The position numbers and the translations under genes were made by a program. The notes under the pieces were generated by a model. That model was not told where the DNA came from and did no database searches. It was given only the letters and a program-made list of their open reading frames with translations. From contig NZ_JAHKNG010000035.1 in NCBI RefSeq assembly GCF_018860165.1, forward strand, positions 1-41,293: a stretch of 41,293 nt of DNA, given 5' to 3'. This stretch comes from Paracoccus marinaquae. GTDB taxonomy: Bacteria; Pseudomonadota; Alphaproteobacteria; Rhodobacterales; Rhodobacteraceae. Within the stretch, counting starts at the first letter, position 1, and every line of letters starts with the position of its first letter. Below, piece by piece: positions 32,315 through 41,293 of the stretch.

Positions 32315-33388
32315 ATGAAAAGCTACAAGATCGCCGCCATTCCCGCCGATGGCATCGGCCCTGAAGTCATCGCCGCCGGCCTTCAGGCGTTGGACTCGCT
32401 GTCCCGCCGCGACGGAGGCTTTACCTTCGACGTGACCGAGTTCGACTGGAGCTCGGAGCGCTACAAGAAGACCGGCGCCCTGATGCCCGAGGATGGACCA
32501 GAGCAGCTGAAAGCCTTCGACGCGATCTTTTTCGGCGCCGTGGGCGCGCCGGATGTGCCCGATCATGTCACGCTGTGGGGGCTACGGCTGCCGATCTGCC
32601 AGGGCTTCGACCAATATGCAAATGTGCGCCCGACGCGCATCCTTCCGGGCATCCAGTCGCCGCTCGCCGGCGTGGGACCGGGCGATCTGGACTGGGTGAT
32701 CGTGCGCGAGAACTCGGAAGGAGAATATTCCGGCCATGGCGGCCGGGCCCATAAGGGCCTGCCCGAAGAGGTCGGCACCGAAGTCGCGATCTTCACCCGC
32801 GTCGGTGTGACCCGGATCATGCGCTATGCCTTCACGCTGGCCCAATCACGTCCCCGCAAGTTCCTTACGGTGGTGACGAAATCCAACGCACAGCGGCATG
32901 GCATGGTGATGTGGGACGAGATCGCCGCCGAGGTTTCGCAGGAATTCCCAGATGTGACCTGGGACAAGATGCTGGTCGATGCAATGACCGTGCGGATGGT
33001 CAAGAACCCGCAAAGCCTCGACACCATCGTCGCTACGAACCTGCATGCCGACATCCTGTCGGATCTTGCCGGCGCGCTCGCGGGCAGCCTGGGCGTGGCG
33101 CCGACCGCCAATATCGACCCGGAACGTCGCTATCCGTCCATGTTCGAACCGATCCACGGCTCGGCCTTCGACATCACCGGAAAAGGCATCGCCAACCCGG
33201 TCGCAACCTTCTGGACCGCCGCGCAGATGCTGGAGCATCTGGGCGAAAAAGACGCCGCGGACCGGCTCATGCGCGCCGTCGAAAAGGTCTGCGAGGATGG
33301 CGTGATGACCCCTGATGTCGGCGGAAACGCCACCACGCAACAGGTGACGGACGCCGTGTGCGACGCCATCCGCGGCGAGAATATCTGA
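32315..33388 (+). CDS. ttuC: Tartrate dehydrogenase/decarboxylase (isopropylmalate dehydrogenase family)
   Basis: This 357-residue NAD- and metal-dependent beta-decarboxylating dehydrogenase is identified by IAAIPADGIGPEVIAAGLQAL, VRENSEGEYSGHGGRAHKG, the TKSNAQRHGMVMWD segment, VDAMTVRMVKNPQSLDTIVATNLHADILSDLAG and EPIHGSAFDITGKGIANP. The NSEGEYS motif is typical of tartrate dehydrogenase/D-malate dehydrogenase (TtuC/DmlA) rather than of LeuB or isocitrate dehydrogenase. Known TtuC enzymes oxidise tartrate to oxaloglycolate and convert meso-tartrate to D-glycerate and CO2. GGAG precedes ATG. First gene of a four-gene operon with short gaps. Confidence 0.9.
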   Translation: MKSYKIAAIPADGIGPEVIAAGLQALDSLSRRDGGFTFDVTEFDWSSERYKKTGALMPEDGPEQLKAFDAIFFGAVGAPDVPDHVTLWGLRLPICQGFDQYANVRPTRILPGIQSPLAGVGPGDLDWVIVRENSEGEYSGHGGRAHKGLPEEVGTEVAIFTRVGVTRIMRYAFTLAQSRPRKFLTVVTKSNAQRHGMVMWDEIAAEVSQEFPDVTWDKMLVDAMTVRMVKNPQSLDTIVATNLHADILSDLAGALAGSLGVAPTANIDPERRYPSMFEPIHGSAFDITGKGIANPVATFWTAAQMLEHLGEKDAADRLMRAVEKVCEDGVMTPDVGGNATTQQVTDAVCDAIRGENI

Positions 33389-33395
33389 GGGCGCC

Positions 33396-34652
33396 ATGAG
33401 GGAGGAGGACGCGCAAGATCTGTTGCGACGGATGCTGAAAGCGGCGATTGCGGCGGCTGATCCCGCCGCCGTCCTCGCCCGGCATCTGCCCGAAAAGCCC
33501 GCTGGCCGCTGCATCGTCGTGGGCGCCGGGAAATCCGCCGCCGCGATGGCCCTGGCCGTTGAACGGGCCTGGCCTGATGTCGATCTGTCGGGCGTGGTCG
33601 TGACCCGTTACGGTCATGCCGTGCAGACCGACCGGATCCGGGTGCTGGAGGCCTCGCACCCGGTTCCCGACGAGGCCGGGCACAAGGCGGCGGCCGAAAT
33701 CCTGCGGACGGTCCGGCAGGCCGGCCCGGATGACCTGGTTCTGGCCCTGATCTCGGGCGGCGGCTCGGCGCTGATGACCCTGCCGGCGCCGCCGCTGACA
33801 CTGGGCGACAAGATGACCGTCAACCGGCTGTTGCTGGCATCCGGGCTGACCATCGAGGACATGAACCGCGTGCGCCGACGCCTGTCGCTGATCAAGGGCG
33901 GCAGGCTGGCACAGGCGGCAGCACCGGCGCGGCTGGTGACGCTGGCCATATCGGACGTGCCGGGCGACGATCCGGCGGCGATTGCCTCGGGTCCGACGGT
34001 GCCCGATCCGACCGCGGAGGACGACCTGTCGCATCTTGTGGCGAGACTGGGGCCAAACCTGCCGGCGCCCGCGCGTGAGATCCTGCTGAAATCACCGTCC
34101 GCTCAGCCGGATTTCACCCCCGACTACCGCTTGATCGCCACGCCGCAGATATCGTTGGAAGCTGCGGCAGATATCGCCCGCGCTGCCGGACTCACGACGC
34201 TGCTTCTGGGCGACGCGCTGGAGGGCGAGGCGTCCCAACTGGGCATTGCAATGGCGGGTATGGCACGTTCGGCCGCTTGTCACGGCATGCCCGCCAGACC
34301 ACCGGCGGTCTTGCTTTCGGGCGGTGAAACAACGGTCACGATCGGCGATGTTGTCCCCGGTCGCGGTGGTCGAAACACCGAATTCCTGCTGGCTCTGGCT
34401 CTGGCGCTGGACGGCCATCCTGGCATTCATGCGCTGGCCGCCGATACGGATGGGATCGACGGGACCGAAGATGCCGCCGGTGCCATCATCGGTCCGCGGA
34501 CACTGTCTCTGGCTGAAGCCGCCGGTCTGGCCCCTCGCGACTATCTGGAGGGCCATGACAGCTACAGCCTGTTTGACCGGATCGGCGCGCTGATCCGCAC
34601 CGGACCGACACTGACGAATGTGAACGATTTCAGGGCGATCATGGTGCTCTGA
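33396..34652 (+). CDS. ttuD: Glycerate 2-kinase (GckA/TtuD, MOFRL family)
   Basis: This 418-residue protein has the N-terminal glycerate kinase fold (CIVVGAGKSAAAMALAVERAW; ALISGGGSALMTLPAPPLTLGDKMTVNRLLLASGLTIEDMN) and the C-terminal MOFRL domain (VLLSGGETTVTI... RGGRNTEFLLALALAL). Family members were first named hydroxypyruvate reductase (TtuD) but are ATP-dependent kinases that make 2-phosphoglycerate from D-glycerate. The enolase gene in the same operon supports the kinase role, since enolase uses that product. 7 bases follow ttuC. Confidence 0.9.
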   Translation: MREEDAQDLLRRMLKAAIAAADPAAVLARHLPEKPAGRCIVVGAGKSAAAMALAVERAWPDVDLSGVVVTRYGHAVQTDRIRVLEASHPVPDEAGHKAAAEILRTVRQAGPDDLVLALISGGGSALMTLPAPPLTLGDKMTVNRLLLASGLTIEDMNRVRRRLSLIKGGRLAQAAAPARLVTLAISDVPGDDPAAIASGPTVPDPTAEDDLSHLVARLGPNLPAPAREILLKSPSAQPDFTPDYRLIATPQISLEAAADIARAAGLTTLLLGDALEGEASQLGIAMAGMARSAACHGMPARPPAVLLSGGETTVTIGDVVPGRGGRNTEFLLALALALDGHPGIHALAADTDGIDGTEDAAGAIIGPRTLSLAEAAGLAPRDYLEGHDSYSLFDRIGALIRTGPTLTNVNDFRAIMVL

Positions 34653-34669
34653 TCCATGGAAAGGACAGA

Positions 34670-37380
<2,711 letters not shown>

Positions 37381-37392
37381 GGCCAAACAAGT

Positions 37393-37408
37393 ATCTGGCT
37401 TGCCAGAT
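37393..37408 (+). terminator. Possible terminator of the tartrate operon
   Basis: Perfect 7-bp hairpin (ATCTGGC-TT-GCCAGAT), 13 bases after the enolase stop, with no T-tract. A small GGGG-TTG-CCCC hairpin follows directly. Transcription may end here, but the signal is weak. Confidence 0.45.
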
Positions 37409-37678
37409 GGGGTTGCCCCGGCGAGGCCCTCGGTCGGGGTGAAGATGCCGGGGGGGCAGACGAGACCGGCCGCTTTCGCGACGCGGATTAGCGCTGCCGG
37501 TCACAGCCGATGGTCCGCCGCGGCTGAGCTGCGGTGCTCATCCATCTTGAACTGTGTCCCATTTGGGTACACCCACAGGTTACTACCGGCTGTGACACTC
37601 GAAAATGCCACAAATGAGTGGCGCGGAGATCATAGTGACAGTATCATTGTAGAAGCCACCCTAAAGTTACAGAATGCC
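37409..37678. other. Region before the solitary resolvase gene, probable res area
   Basis: No gene is supported. The stretch 37555-37678 is AT-richer than its left side and has short dyads (CCAC-N6-GTGG near 37607, GTGACA repeats), as expected for the multi-site res region upstream of a Tn3-type resolvase gene. The rest is GC-rich and looks like the decayed edge of an insertion. Confidence 0.35.
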
Positions 37679-38251
37679 ATGCCCCGGATCGGTTACGCCC
37701 GCGTCAGCTCATCGAGCCAGGATCTTGAGATCCAGAAGGCCAGGCTGAAAGCGGCCGGCTGCGAGATAGTCCGTGCGGAGACTGGCTCGGGTGCGTCCCG
37801 CGATGGTCGGAACGAACTCGCAACCATTCTGGAGTTCCTGCGCGCAGATGACGAACTGGTCGTGCTTCGCCTTGATCGCCTCGGCCGCTCGACCCGCGAC
37901 GTCCTGAACCTGGTGCATGAGTTGGATGCCAAGGGTGCATCATTGCGTGTTCTTGAGCCTGAGGTGACCACGGCAGGCGGAATGGGGCGTATGGTGATAA
38001 CCGTCCTTGGGATGGTCGCTGACATGGAGTTGACGTTCATCCGTGATCGCCAGCGAGCCGGCATCGAGGCGGCAAAGCAGAAGGGTGTCTATAAGGGCAG
38101 GCGAAAGCAGGTCGATGACCTGAAAATTCGAAGGCTGGCAGCCGAAGGCGCGAGCAAGGCCAAGATCGCCCGCGATTTAGGTGTGTCACGCATGACCGTT
38201 TACCGCGCGCTGAAAGCCTCGGGCACCAAAGCGGACGAAAAAATTGAATAG
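37679..38251 (+). CDS. tnpR: Serine resolvase (Tn3 TnpR type)
   Basis: This 190-residue resolvase has a catalytic domain PRIGYARVSSSSQDLEIQ with Ser10 as nucleophile, LVVLRLDRLGRSTRDVLNLVHEL, MGRMVITVLGMVADMELTFIRDRQRAG and the C-terminal HTH ASKAKIARDLGVSRMTVYRAL. Length and layout match TnpR. ATG at 37679 is chosen because the conserved domain starts directly there. No tnpA transposase lies beside it in the window. It may be a transposon remnant or belong with the two unknown genes that follow (13-base gap). Confidence 0.92.
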   Translation: MPRIGYARVSSSSQDLEIQKARLKAAGCEIVRAETGSGASRDGRNELATILEFLRADDELVVLRLDRLGRSTRDVLNLVHELDAKGASLRVLEPEVTTAGGMGRMVITVLGMVADMELTFIRDRQRAGIEAAKQKGVYKGRRKQVDDLKIRRLAAEGASKAKIARDLGVSRMTVYRALKASGTKADEKIE

Positions 38252-38264
38252 CCTCGGAGGCCAT

Positions 38265-39029
38265 ATGAATACCACGAACGCCGTTTCCGAGCTTTGCGAG
38301 CTGGTCGTCCGCGTGGAGCCTTCGTCTACGCGCGAAAACGAGCTGGACTGCCTCGTTGAATTGCGGCTGGCCTCTGGAGATCTAGATCTGGGTGACGAGA
38401 CCTGCGAAATCTCGATATCAAAGTTGACGCTATCCCTAGATATTGAAGGAGCGTCGCCGGTGCCGGAAAGCCGCTATGGCGAGTCGCGCAGGCCACCGAC
38501 CTCCGAGATGGACAGGGTCATCACCCAGAAAAATCACGTAGCCAAGGGGTTCAAGGCGTCAGCGAACGCGACTGTTGACATAACCGGTCCGTCGCTTGGA
38601 GCCTCTGCTTCAGGTGAGATGCATGTGTCTGTGCAGCGGGAAACCACCCTGACCTCACATGACCTCCTCGTGCACAACCTAGTAAAGGCATTGCCTAACC
38701 TCCGTTGGGAAGTCCGGGAAGCAGACGACAGCCCTCTCAACGGTACCTACTTGGAAAGTGATAGCTTGGTAAGGTTTGCTCGCGCCGAGCGAGCCAACCG
38801 AACAACTGTGCTGGCGCGCGCAACCGTTAGGCAGAGGGACGTCGCGATCGCCCAGGTCGCGAAGGACAAGCGTTCATTGAGATATTTCGAAAGGTTCAGC
38901 CGAACACAGCGCCGACTGATGGACATCTTTATCTCGAAGTCAATTGATTCCGCCCTCCGCGGGACCGGCAAGTATGTTGGTGAAATCACGTTATCGTCCG
39001 CGAATATTCAGTTGCCAGATGAGGAATGA
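38265..39029 (+). CDS. Unknown protein, first gene of an overlapping pair
   Basis: No family was recognised in this 254-residue protein. ATG at 38265 follows GGAGG at 6 bases. The N-terminal half is acidic and probably beta-rich (ELCELVVRVEPSS, ELDCLVELRLASGDLDLG). The middle contains a Gly/Ser/Ala-rich beta-like stretch (NATVDITGPSLGASASGEMHVSVQ). The C-terminal third is more helical and basic (ARATVRQRDVAIAQVAKDKRSLRYFERFSRTQRRLM). No signal peptide or membrane helix is seen. It overlaps the pentapeptide gene by 11 bases, so the two products are probably made together. Codon use appears less GC-rich than the ttu operon. Confidence 0.75.
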   Translation: MNTTNAVSELCELVVRVEPSSTRENELDCLVELRLASGDLDLGDETCEISISKLTLSLDIEGASPVPESRYGESRRPPTSEMDRVITQKNHVAKGFKASANATVDITGPSLGASASGEMHVSVQRETTLTSHDLLVHNLVKALPNLRWEVREADDSPLNGTYLESDSLVRFARAERANRTTVLARATVRQRDVAIAQVAKDKRSLRYFERFSRTQRRLMDIFISKSIDSALRGTGKYVGEITLSSANIQLPDEE

Positions 39030-40236
39030 CGCCAGCCTACAGACGCTTGTGGATCCCGGTGATCTTGAGGCCGCCTTTGAGGCGGTCGCGGCCACATCTG
39101 GTGAATTCTCGGAAGCCTGCATCGCACTGGGCCTGGACCCCGCGCGAGACTTCCGTTGCAGCAACCTCCGGGACGCTGATTTTTCGAAGGCCGACTTGCG
39201 CGGGTTCGACTTTCGCGGCGCTGACCTGCGTGGCAGCTACGGCGCCGATGTTATCTTTGATAGCAGCACAAATTTTGAAGGAGCCGATCTCCAAGGGTCA
39301 TGTTTTGCGACGTATTACCGAGAGTTGCGTCTATTCAAAGATAATCCGATGGCTGACCGCATGTATCGCACTCTGCTTGAAGGCGATCCTTTTGAAATAT
39401 CCAGCTGGTTTCATGCACGCTATAGAAACCAGCGCGAAAGGCACTCAATCCTGAAAAAGGCCGACAAAAGGACTGCGGCGATCCTCTGCCAGAAGCTGCT
39501 CGCCGACGACATTGACCTCACCAAGCGTACCGACCTGTTCTACTTCCTCAGAAGCTTCACCAGCTCCCGAACCGAACTCCACGAGCTCATGCTGAGTATC
39601 TTCGCGCGGCAAAGTGAGAACACCCCACTAATCGAGAAATTCACGACCATCGCATCGAGTCTTCACGGGCATGATAGTGATGTCAGAAACTTAATCGTCC
39701 AACTGTGCGCTGCAAAATCGCCGCGTGTCCGCCTGTCTGCCTTTAAGGCAAGCGCGAACACCGGCATTTTCATGCAGAATTTCGAGAGCATGAAGGGACT
39801 ATTCTTGCGCCAAGAGAACGCGGGCCTTCGAAAGGAATTGATTCTTGAGGCCGCCATTAGACTGGGGCGGAATCACTTGGCTGCTGTCAATCGGTTGGCT
39901 CTGCTCGATGACGTGAAGGCCGAGGATGTCTTGGATCTGTCCGAGCTTTTCGAGGAAGCAGCGGGGACGCAGATTTCCGCGGCTATCACGCACCGCCTCG
40001 ACGCTATCGAGGCGCGGCTGAACCCTCATGCGTCCCACAAGAAGAAGATTTCGTCGAAATCCTCGCCCGTAACCCCTGCTATCATCTATGAAAGGCAGGC
40101 AGAGGTCCTTTATTCAGCGCCTGTGCTCCGCACCATCTTCGCCCGTGACGACCCAATCAGGTCGATGGCTGCGAGGGCGCGGCTTGCCAACCGCCGCGAG
40201 CACAAGGAAAAACAGAAGAGCAAGTTGCCTAGATGA
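39019..40236 (+). CDS. Pentapeptide-repeat protein with helical-repeat C-terminus
   Basis: This 405-residue protein starts at the ATG that overlaps the previous gene's stop. Residues about 45-96 are pentapeptide repeats with the A(D/N)LXX/F pattern (FRCSNLRDADFSKADLRGFD, FRGADLRGSYGADVIFDSST, FEGADLQGSCF), which form a right-handed beta-helix. The following 280 residues are helical and look like HEAT/ARM-type repeats (ELHELMLSIFARQSE, VRNLIVQLCAAKSPRVRLSAFKASA, RKELILEAAIRLGRNHLAAVNRL). The C-terminus is basic. No catalytic motif is seen. The pairing with an unknown gene next to a resolvase resembles accessory defence or toxin-like modules, but that is inference. Confidence 0.8.
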   Translation: MRNDASLQTLVDPGDLEAAFEAVAATSGEFSEACIALGLDPARDFRCSNLRDADFSKADLRGFDFRGADLRGSYGADVIFDSSTNFEGADLQGSCFATYYRELRLFKDNPMADRMYRTLLEGDPFEISSWFHARYRNQRERHSILKKADKRTAAILCQKLLADDIDLTKRTDLFYFLRSFTSSRTELHELMLSIFARQSENTPLIEKFTTIASSLHGHDSDVRNLIVQLCAAKSPRVRLSAFKASANTGIFMQNFESMKGLFLRQENAGLRKELILEAAIRLGRNHLAAVNRLALLDDVKAEDVLDLSELFEEAAGTQISAAITHRLDAIEARLNPHASHKKKISSKSSPVTPAIIYERQAEVLYSAPVLRTIFARDDPIRSMAARARLANRREHKEKQKSKLPR

Positions 40237-40338
40237 ACATCTGGTGCTGAAGTGGCTAAGTCTGGGATGGCGACAGCGTGGTTGTGCTGCGCTAGGCCGA
40301 CTAACATATCAATTCTTGATAAGCAGGGTAAAAACCCG

Positions 40339-40881
40339 ATGTGCACGAAAGCCAAAAAACGCGCCAAAACTGCTACGATCAGTCTTCTTGTCGCACTCAC
40401 CTCGACATCAGCATCTAATGCTCAACTGTTCTCGTGGGGACAAGATAAACGCGACTTTGGTACGCAATATGAGATGACTTACTTTGTGTATGATTGTTTC
40501 GATCAACGAGTCAGAGCTGCTTACGGAAGTGTTCGCGTGAGTGCGCGAGATCCTTATCTCAGTGCGATGATGAGAGAAAACAGTCCAATAAGAAAGGGCC
40601 TCATGGATCGCTTCCCTGATGTACTTAAAGAGGCGGCACTGGCAGATGATTTTGATATCGACGGCGCTATCAATGGCGTACGTCCAACTTTGGAAAAGGT
40701 CGTTGGTACATTATGGAAGGCAGTTGCTGTCGATGGACAGGACCACAACGAACGAATGTGGCAGGAAGAGCAGAATTTGCCACCCACCAATAGCGTTGAC
40801 GAACAACTAGATGGCTACCTAATCGCAAACATGCTCTTTTGCTCAAAGTATTACTTGGACGAGAAGCTAAAGAAGAATTAA
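40339..40881 (+). CDS. Secreted hypothetical protein
   Basis: From 40339 the 180-residue product begins with a good Sec signal peptide: basic MCTKAKKRAKT, hydrophobic ATISLLVALTSTSAS and an AxA-like SNA-Q cleavage site near residue 28. An earlier in-frame ATG (40252) would bury that signal, so 40339 is preferred. The mature part is acidic, with two Cys (YDCFDQRV near the start, MLFCSKYYLDEK at the end) that could form a disulfide in the periplasm. No family was recognised. The region is visibly AT-richer than the rest of the window. Confidence 0.65.
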   Translation: MCTKAKKRAKTATISLLVALTSTSASNAQLFSWGQDKRDFGTQYEMTYFVYDCFDQRVRAAYGSVRVSARDPYLSAMMRENSPIRKGLMDRFPDVLKEAALADDFDIDGAINGVRPTLEKVVGTLWKAVAVDGQDHNERMWQEEQNLPPTNSVDEQLDGYLIANMLFCSKYYLDEKLKKN

Positions 40882-40945
40882 TTTTCCTGGCTTTAAGTGA
40901 GCGTCCGTTGAACCCGACCTAACGCGCGCTGCTGGAGGCGGCTAA

Positions 40946-40969
40946 GTGTCCACCATCGATAGTGGACAC
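40946..40969. repeat. 24-base near-perfect palindrome
   Basis: GTGTCCAC and GTGGACAC are perfect 8-base arms; the 8 inner bases also pair except at one position. It sits directly upstream of the IS66-type OrfA start and may act as an operator or transposase-binding site. Confidence 0.65.
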
Positions 40970-40970
40970 T

Positions 40971-41171
40971 ATGGGGCGCTCTATGAGCAGGCGGAAGAAG
41001 CGGTTTTGGGCTGACGAGGAGAAGCGCGAGATTTGCGCGCAGGCGACGACGCCGGGGATGTCGGTTGCGCAAGTGGCGCGGCGGTATGCGGTCAATGCGA
41101 ACCTTATTTTCAAATGGTTGAAGGACCCGCGTTTTGCGCCACGGGCCAACGAGCCAAAACAAGAGACGTAA
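40971..41171 (+). pseudogene. IS66-family OrfA/TnpA, C-terminally truncated
   Basis: The frame encodes MSRRKKRFWADEEKREICAQ and VAQVARRYAVNANLIFKWLKDPRFAP, the HTH region of IS66-type OrfA proteins. It then runs into unrelated residues (RANEPKQET) and stops. ATG at 40971 or 40983 could be the start. The normal protein is roughly twice as long, and its partners are missing, so this is a non-functional fragment. Confidence 0.75.
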
Positions 41172-41267
41172 GACCGCATGTCTTTTCCATCGGCCCGGCC
41201 CATGGCGGATCTGTCTGTATCCTGAACGTTGGGCGGCGGGTGCCGTCCTTTTGCGATGGAGGAAGAC

Positions 41268-41293
41268 ATGCGGAGAACCCACGGAACGCTCTA
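41268..41293 (+). CDS. Start of a possible gene cut by the window end
   Basis: ATG at 41268 is preceded by GGAGGAAG at good spacing, and the frame (MRRTHGTL) is open to the window edge. Eight codons are too few to name a family. The start and Shine-Dalgarno lie inside one arm of a long inverted repeat (41174-41192 with 41254-41273). Confidence 0.35.

Larger units (their letters stand above)
40897..41171 (+). mobile_element. IS66-type element remnant
   Basis: A transposase OrfA start is recognisable (see entry at 40971), while the sequence after about 41136 no longer matches. A plausible left end, GTGAGCGTCCGTTG, lies near 40897, and a near-perfect 24-base palindrome (40946-40969) precedes the gene. 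The downstream tnpB and tnpC genes are absent. Confidence 0.55.

Overview
The window is high-GC DNA that looks like part of a plasmid or secondary replicon from an alphaproteobacterium, most likely Rhodobacterales (Paracoccus-like). The grounds are a complete repABC replication/partition module, a large ParB-like protein behind it, ScpB/DUF1403 and tniABQ genes, several toxin-antitoxin (TA) modules and a mosaic of IS fragments. No tRNA, rRNA or CRISPR array was seen. Family names come from reading the translations; no database search was run.

Region 1 (1-8104) is a tightly overlapping operon for a complex I-like membrane arm (NuoH, J, K, L, M and N homologues). Its first visible gene is unusual: 15 identical Gly-His-Glu repeats, two heavy-metal-binding domains of the CPMHPEV...CPKCGM type and His-rich linkers, all fused to a divergent NuoD/HycE-like domain. 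The frame is open to the left edge, so this gene begins outside the window. This is the best candidate for an undescribed system. Region 2 (8105-17775) is a mobile-element array: an HTH protein, tniA-tniB-tniQ, convergent scpB and DUF1403 genes, a tyrosine recombinase with a Cre/Xer-like site just upstream, a PIN-domain TA pair and a serine resolvase.

Region 3 (17776-24492) is the plasmid backbone: an AbrB/PIN TA pair, repA-repB-repC with a convincing antisense RNA gene between repB and repC, two parS-like palindromes after repC, and a 723-residue ParB-like protein. Region 4 (24493-29757) is a patchwork: a hypothetical gene, a prlF-yhaV TA pair flanked by two copies of that gene's 3' end, an IS3 element cut by an IS110 remnant, a predicted membrane protein, parDE and gene fragments.

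Region 5 (29758-37408) is a catabolic locus: a DASS/SLC13 anion transporter and a LysR regulator, divergent from a tartrate/malate dehydrogenase, glycerate 2-kinase, pyruvate kinase and enolase. Together these could carry tartrate through D-glycerate, 2-phosphoglycerate and PEP to pyruvate. Region 6 (37409-41293) holds a solitary resolvase, an overlapping pair of unknown genes (one with pentapeptide repeats), a secreted hypothetical protein and an IS66-type remnant, apparently lower in GC than the rest.
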